From: Smallanthus sonchifolius
Lineage: Eukaryota; Streptophyta; Magnoliopsida; Asterales; Asteraceae
Length of the DNA stretch: 64,000 bases
Direction: 5' to 3'
Assembly: GCA_023525975.1 (NCBI GenBank)
Contig: CM042032.1
Location: forward strand, 76,964,260 to 77,028,259
A program made the position numbers and the translations under genes. A model generated the notes under the pieces. It did not search any database. It was not told the DNA's origin and worked only from the letters and a program-made list of their open reading frames with translations. Shown here in pieces: positions 59,515 to 64,000 of the stretch; the first letter of the stretch is position 1; each line of letters begins with the position of its first letter.

Positions 59515-59871
59515 ATCTGGCGACCAATGAAATTTTCAAATATTATAATTATCATATTTTCAACTCATTTCCACTATAATGTTTTAATATGGTGTTTTGC
59601 AATTTTCTATGGACGCATACATTTTTTCACAAGTTTTATTTTCAAAATTGCCGCATTATGCTTCCTAATATTTGAAGCTTATATAGCTCGGTATTTTGTT
59701 AGCAACGAGTTCTATTACCCAACAAAATTTCTATAGTTTATAGAACTCGAATTTTTTATAAGCAATTAGGTTACATTACCTAGTTTAAAGCCCTAAATTT
59801 AAGGTTCTATTTTTTCGGATCTATTCTTTCTGCTCTTTGTGAACTTGTGAAGTTTTTTGTTTTATACTTTA
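59515..59871. other. AT-rich stretch, nothing recognised
   Basis: The frame at 59482-59736 spans the edge of the element at 58833 and is not credible as a gene. Confidence 0.5.
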
Positions 59872-60207
59872 CTAGGTTAAAATCCCGTGTATCACGGGTT
59901 GAATGATTTGACGGGACGGTTATAAATTCTGTTAAGTTAAAATTTTAAAACATTTTTTTCAACTCGGTATTAATATTTTCTTTATGTAATTGATAAATAT
60001 TAATTTATATTAAATTCATTTAGTTAATGATATAATAACTATCTATAACTAAATAATAAGTATCCATAATTAGATTTATATTAGATATTTAAAAGTATAT
60101 ATTATTTTAATATAACTATTTAATAGGAGAGAGAGGCGGGAAAAATATACTAAGGATGCAGCAAAAAGTGACATGTGTCTCAAAAAACATTTATTTATTA
60201 TTATAGA
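59872..60207 (-). mobile_element. Non-autonomous Helitron A (minus strand)
   Basis: On the minus strand it begins TCTATAATAATAAATAAA and ends with hairpin CCCGTG-ATA-CACGGG (59884-59898 in plus), AT-rich spacer and CTAG next to T. These are Helitron features; no target duplication is expected. The next copy starts at the very next base. Confidence 0.75.
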
Positions 60208-60533
60208 CTAGGTTAAAATCTCGTGTATTATACGAGTTGAATAAATATAATATTATATATTAAGTAGTAAAAAATTTATTTTTTTAAAACTCGTGTTTTA
60301 CATGGGTTGAACAAACCCGTAGAATACAGTATAATCTGCTAACACATACACTCGTCAAAATATGTAGGAGATTTATTTATAATTATAATATATACATTAG
60401 TATTCTTTTAAAAAATATTATTATTAAAAAATAGAAAGTATTTAATGAGAGAGAGAGGCGGAAAAAAAATGATGAAAATGAATGTGGAGGTGACATGTGG
60501 CATGCAAAACCTTTATTTATTATATAGTATAGA
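60208..60533 (-). mobile_element. Non-autonomous Helitron B (minus strand)
   Basis: Same layout: 3' end CTAG at 60208 with a short hairpin (ctcgt...acgag), 5' end TCTATACTATATAATAAATAAAGG-type at 60533. It directly abuts Helitron A with no base between. Confidence 0.75.
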
Positions 60534-61069
60534 TTAATATTTTCTTTAAATATATATTATTATTATTATTATTATTATTATTAAAAGATGGAGGTGTAAT
60601 TAATAAAAGAGAGAGGCAGAAAAAAAATAATGAGAATGAATATGGAGGCGACACGTGGCATGGAAAAACCTTTATTTATTATATAGTATATATTAGTATT
60701 TTTCTTTAAATATATATTATTAGTAGAAGATAGAAATGCATTAAATAAGAGAGAGATGTGGGGAAAAAATTGTGAGTATGAATATGCATGCGACACGTGG
60801 CATAAAGAAACCTTTATTTATTATATAGTATTTAATGAGAGAGAGAAATGCGAGAAAAAAATAATGAGAATGAATGTGGAGGTGATATGTGGCATGCAAA
60901 ACCTTTATTTATTATATAGTATAGATTAATATTTTCTTTAAATATATATTATTATTATTATTATTAAAAGATGAATATGTATTTAATAAAAGAGAGAGGC
61001 GGGAAAAAAATAATGAGAATGAATTTGGAGGCGACACGTGGCATGGAAAAACCTTTATTTATTATATAA
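60534..61069 (-). repeat. Partial Helitron 5' ends in tandem
   Basis: Four units of about 95-160 bp repeat the 5' portion only: 'agagagaggcgggaaaaaaa', 'gaatgtggaggcgacacgtg', 'gcatggaaaaacctttattt', 'attatatag'. They end near 60690, 60828, 60930 and 61069. None has its own CTAG hairpin end. A (TTA)n tract lies at 60551-60581. Confidence 0.7.
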
Positions 61070-61496
61070 ATAGTTTAGATCCCGTGTATACACACATGGT
61101 AAAAAATATCAATAAATAAGATTTTTAAATTTTTATATGTATATTTTACAGGTGTAAAAATGTATCATATAATAAGGATAGTAAACAAAACTCAAAATAT
61201 GTAAAAACTAATATATAATTGGGTTTTAAAAATACATTAAGTACTATTTAATATTTGATTTTCATTTATTATTTGATTGAAAATAAAAGTTATATAATTA
61301 GATTTCAAAGCTTAATAAGGGATAATTTAAAATAAATGTGTTTTATTATTATAATTAATATTTTCTTTAAATATATATTATTGTTAAAAGATAGATATGC
61401 ATTTAATAAGAGAGAGAAGCGGGAAAAAAAATGATGAAAATGAATGTGGAGACGACACGTGTCATGTAAAAACCTTTATTTATTATATAGTCTAGA
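61070..61496 (-). mobile_element. Non-autonomous Helitron C (minus strand)
   Basis: The 3' side (tagtttagatcccgtgtata) and interior match the inverse of the plus-strand Helitron at 10329-10765. The 5' end is at 61496 (TCTAGACTATATAATAAATA on the minus strand). The 3' hairpin is degraded. Confidence 0.65.
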
Positions 61497-61599
61497 TATA
61501 GATATAGATTACTACTTTTTTAATATAATCATAACTGAAATATGGTATATTACTTGCCTCTTTTTAGTGAATATGTTAAATTGTGTAATATATATTATA

Positions 61600-61958
61600 C
61601 TAGGTTAGAATCCCGTGTATTACACGAGATTGTATATTAAAAAAAAGACCACTTATAAATTTATAAATACGTCATAACTTGTCAGAATATTATTATAGTC
61701 TCGAAATATATCAAGTGGAAATGTGTGTGTATATAACAAATTAGTATTTTTCTTTAATTAGTTATATTTTGAATTCTTATTATATATTCTTATTTAATAT
61801 AATTATTATTTTTCTTTAATAATATATTTATAATATCATTATTATTTAATAAGATAGTGGTGCATTTATTAGGAGAGAGAGGCGGGAAAACCAATATGAG
61901 AAGGCATGAGGGAGTGACATGTGGCACCCCAAAACCTTTATTTATTAGTATGTATAGA
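61600..61958 (-). mobile_element. Non-autonomous Helitron D (minus strand)
   Basis: The 3' end CTAGGTTAGAATCCCGTGTA with inverse 'tacacgag' is at 61600-61632; the 5' end TCTATACATACTAATAAATA is at 61958. Same size class as A and B. Confidence 0.7.
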
Positions 61959-61994
61959 TTATATACGATGTTAAATGTCGAAGCACCTTGATGA

Positions 61995-64000
61995 GGATAT
62001 ATGGTCGACCTTGCATGCTTATTGTATACTTTTTTATGTATATATGGTGGCAGATATAGCCATGAGAAAAAGCTGGTTGAGGGGAAGAAGAAAATTAAAC
62101 CTGGGATTCAAGGGGCTTATTTGAAGGGCAAAAAGATTACACATTTCAGATATAAGGTCTTCTTGGAGGGCCTGATGGCATTGAGTAGGGACGCAAACCA
62201 AGTGTGGGAGGCTATGGCGACCACCGTGACTCAAGAGTGAAGAAGACTCTCAGGATCACAACGGGAAAGGCTAGTGGGTATAAAGAGTCCGGGTGCTGGG
62301 ATGAGGATGTGCAAGGCAAAGGCGAGATAAGAGACAAGCAAGGGAGTTTTAGGGAGTTCATGAGTTGCAATGATGAAGATGAGAAAGAGAGATTAAAGGA
62401 GATATATAAACCGGCCAAGTGGAAGGCAAAGAACATAGCCTATGGGGGGAGATGTATAAAAGACTAGACACTAGGGAGGGGGAGCATGACATGTTCAAAA
62501 TTGGCAAAGCTAGAGAGCGGATGAGGCACTATTTAGGAGTGGTGAAGTCCATAAAAGGCGAGGATGACCGAGTTTTGGTGAAGGGGCAGGACATCAAGGT
62601 GAGATGGCAAACCTATTTCCATGATTTTTTCAACGGTGGTAGGAATCAACAAGAAGTGGGTGAGAACTTAACTAACCAACGCCAACAACGAAATAACTAT
62701 TACTGTCGTAATATCACTAACGGAGAGGTGGGGAGAGCTCTTAGGATGATGGGAAGGGCTAAGGCGGTTGGCTCGAATAACATCCCCATTAAGGTGTGGA
62801 AGTGTTTAGAGGAGGAAAAAGTTAGTGGCTAACAAAGTTGTTCAATATTATACTCAAAACCAATAGGATGCCAAACTAGTGGAGGAGCAGTGTCTTAATC
62901 CCTTTTTTTCAAGAAAAAAGGGACGCCTAATGTTGTGACCTATACGGGGATTAAGCTCCTAAGTCACACTATAAAATTATGGGGATGGGTTATTGGGGAA
63001 CGACTTAGACGGGAAAAGCATGTTAGAGTAAACTAATTTAGATTTATGCTAGGACGGTCTACTACAGACGCAATACACATTCGAAGAAGGCTGATGGAAA
63101 AGTATAGGGAAAGGAAGTAGGATTTGCATGCGTTGTTCATCAATCTTAAAAATGCTTATGACATTGTACCCCGTCGAGTGATTTGGGATAGTCTTGAAGT
63201 AAGAGGGATACATAGGAGGTATATCAACATAATTAGTGATATGTATGGTAGCGTTAGGTTAAGCGTTCGGACGTCAGTGGAGGAGACAAATCCTGTTCAG
63301 GTGGAGGTGGGCCTTCACCAAGGATCTCTGTTGAGTCCGTTTCTTTTTACGATAGTCTTGGAAGAGTTGTTGAAGTTGATTCAGGAGGCCATACCATGGT
63401 GCATGCATTTTACGGACGATATTGTGCTGGTGACAGAGTGTAAGCTCCACCTGAATGGGAGACTAGATGAACGACGAGCTACGTTAAAACGTAAAGGCTT
63501 ACGCATAAGTCGGTCTAAAATCGAGTACCTTTACTGTAACTTCAATGATGCAAACGATGAGGAGAACACCCAAATAACTAGTGAAGGTTGAGTTTTCTCG
63601 CAACAACCAAGTTTAATACTTAAGGTCGTTCGTCCAAAGTGACGGGGATATTGATAGTGATGTTGCGCACTGCATCCAGGTAGGTTGGTGCAGGCAGAGA
63701 GCGGCCACAAGATTTTTGTATGACAAGAGGTTCCCAATAAAAGTAAAAGGGAAATTCTATAAGGTTGCAGTCTGCCCTGCTATGCTATATAGAACAGATT
63801 GTTGGGTAATCAAGAAGTCATAAGCGTGAAAGTTGGAGGTAGCAGAGATAAGGATACTGAGGCGGATGTGTGACCACACAAGGATCCAATAAGGAATGAA
63901 GTTTTATTGGATAAATTGGGCGTGACACGCATTTCGGATAAGAGAAATGATATGAGACTAGGATGGTTTGGACATATGCATAGGAGACAGAGGACGAAAC
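61995..64000 (+). mobile_element. RTE-type LINE relic, continues beyond the window
   Basis: Fragments in plus sense follow the order of plant RTE-type ORF2: a linker region (62140-62840, KERLKEIYKPAKWKAKN, GRVGRALRMMGRAKAVGSNNIP-like) and reverse transcriptase (62940-63590, NLKNAYDIVPRRVIWDSLEV, VGLHQGSLLSPFLFTIVLEE). Then come the catalytic box FTDDIVLVTE and the post-catalytic LKRKGLRISRSKIEYLYCNF. RTE elements usually have FADD at the catalytic site; here the Ala is Thr. Frame changes and stops occur at about 62238, 62466, 62832, 63120 and 63590, so it is dead. More C-terminal sequence follows in broken frames to the window end (KVAVCPAMLYR-like near 63760). This family is unrelated to the two L1-type LINEs upstream. 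Confidence 0.82.

Noticed and set aside
59482..59736. 84-codon hydrophobic frame as a membrane protein
   Set aside because: It crosses the border of a hAT-type MITE, and its Phe/Ile-rich composition follows from A/T richness.

Overview
The window is nuclear DNA of a flowering plant. The evidence is AT-rich non-coding DNA, plant-type retrotransposons (Ty3/gypsy chromoviruses, L1-like and RTE-like LINEs), Helitrons, hAT/Mutator/CACTA-type elements, a piece of plastid DNA and one plant-specific Dof transcription factor gene. The style of the LTRs suggests a composite (Asteraceae), but that is only an impression. One intact protein-coding gene is convincing: the Dof gene at 51956-52915 (+). Almost everything else is mobile-element DNA of different ages, much of it nested.

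Layout. 1-4509: end of an LTR, a fragment of a minus-strand LTR element, and a 5'-truncated L1-like LINE. 4510-11165: AT-rich DNA with a CACTA end, a hAT-type element with a GC-rich core, three fold-back elements lying in TA repeats and a small Helitron. 11200-15172: plastid DNA (trnL-CAA region to the 3' end of ycf2), split by a 2.5 kb solo LTR with GAATA target duplications. 16100-19382: an LTR-like relic with a hairpin array, then a second L1-like LINE. 20236-31551: an older minus-strand LTR split by a young non-autonomous LTR element (21403-31005) with two 2948-bp LTRs and no gag-pol. 31552-49561: a terminal-inverted-repeat element interrupted by a decayed Ty3/gypsy element. Inside that element's second LTR copy sits a complete Tekay-like chromovirus (36967-47754, minus strand, AAATG target duplications). 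49579-51578: small MITEs leading up to the Dof gene. 53752-58735: GC-rich fold-backs, then a mosaic of direct and inverted repeats with a FAR1/MULE-type relic. 58833-59506: hAT-type MITE. 59872-61958: Helitrons in one orientation, two of them exactly abutting. 61995-64000: RTE-type LINE relic running off the window.

The most interesting observation is that both the autonomous-type Tekay element and the gag-pol-less element carry, between primer binding site and the gag position, a reading frame of the same architecture: acidic Ser/Pro-rich N-terminus, coiled-coil-like middle and C-terminal hydrophobic tail. The gag-pol-less element has kept this frame while losing gag and pol. Both copies are broken here, so function can only be tested on other copies. 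A second theme is that four different LTR-type sequences carry tandem arrays whose unit is itself a short inverted repeat.

Limits: all boundaries and identities were judged by eye. Family names rest on recognised motifs, not on searches.
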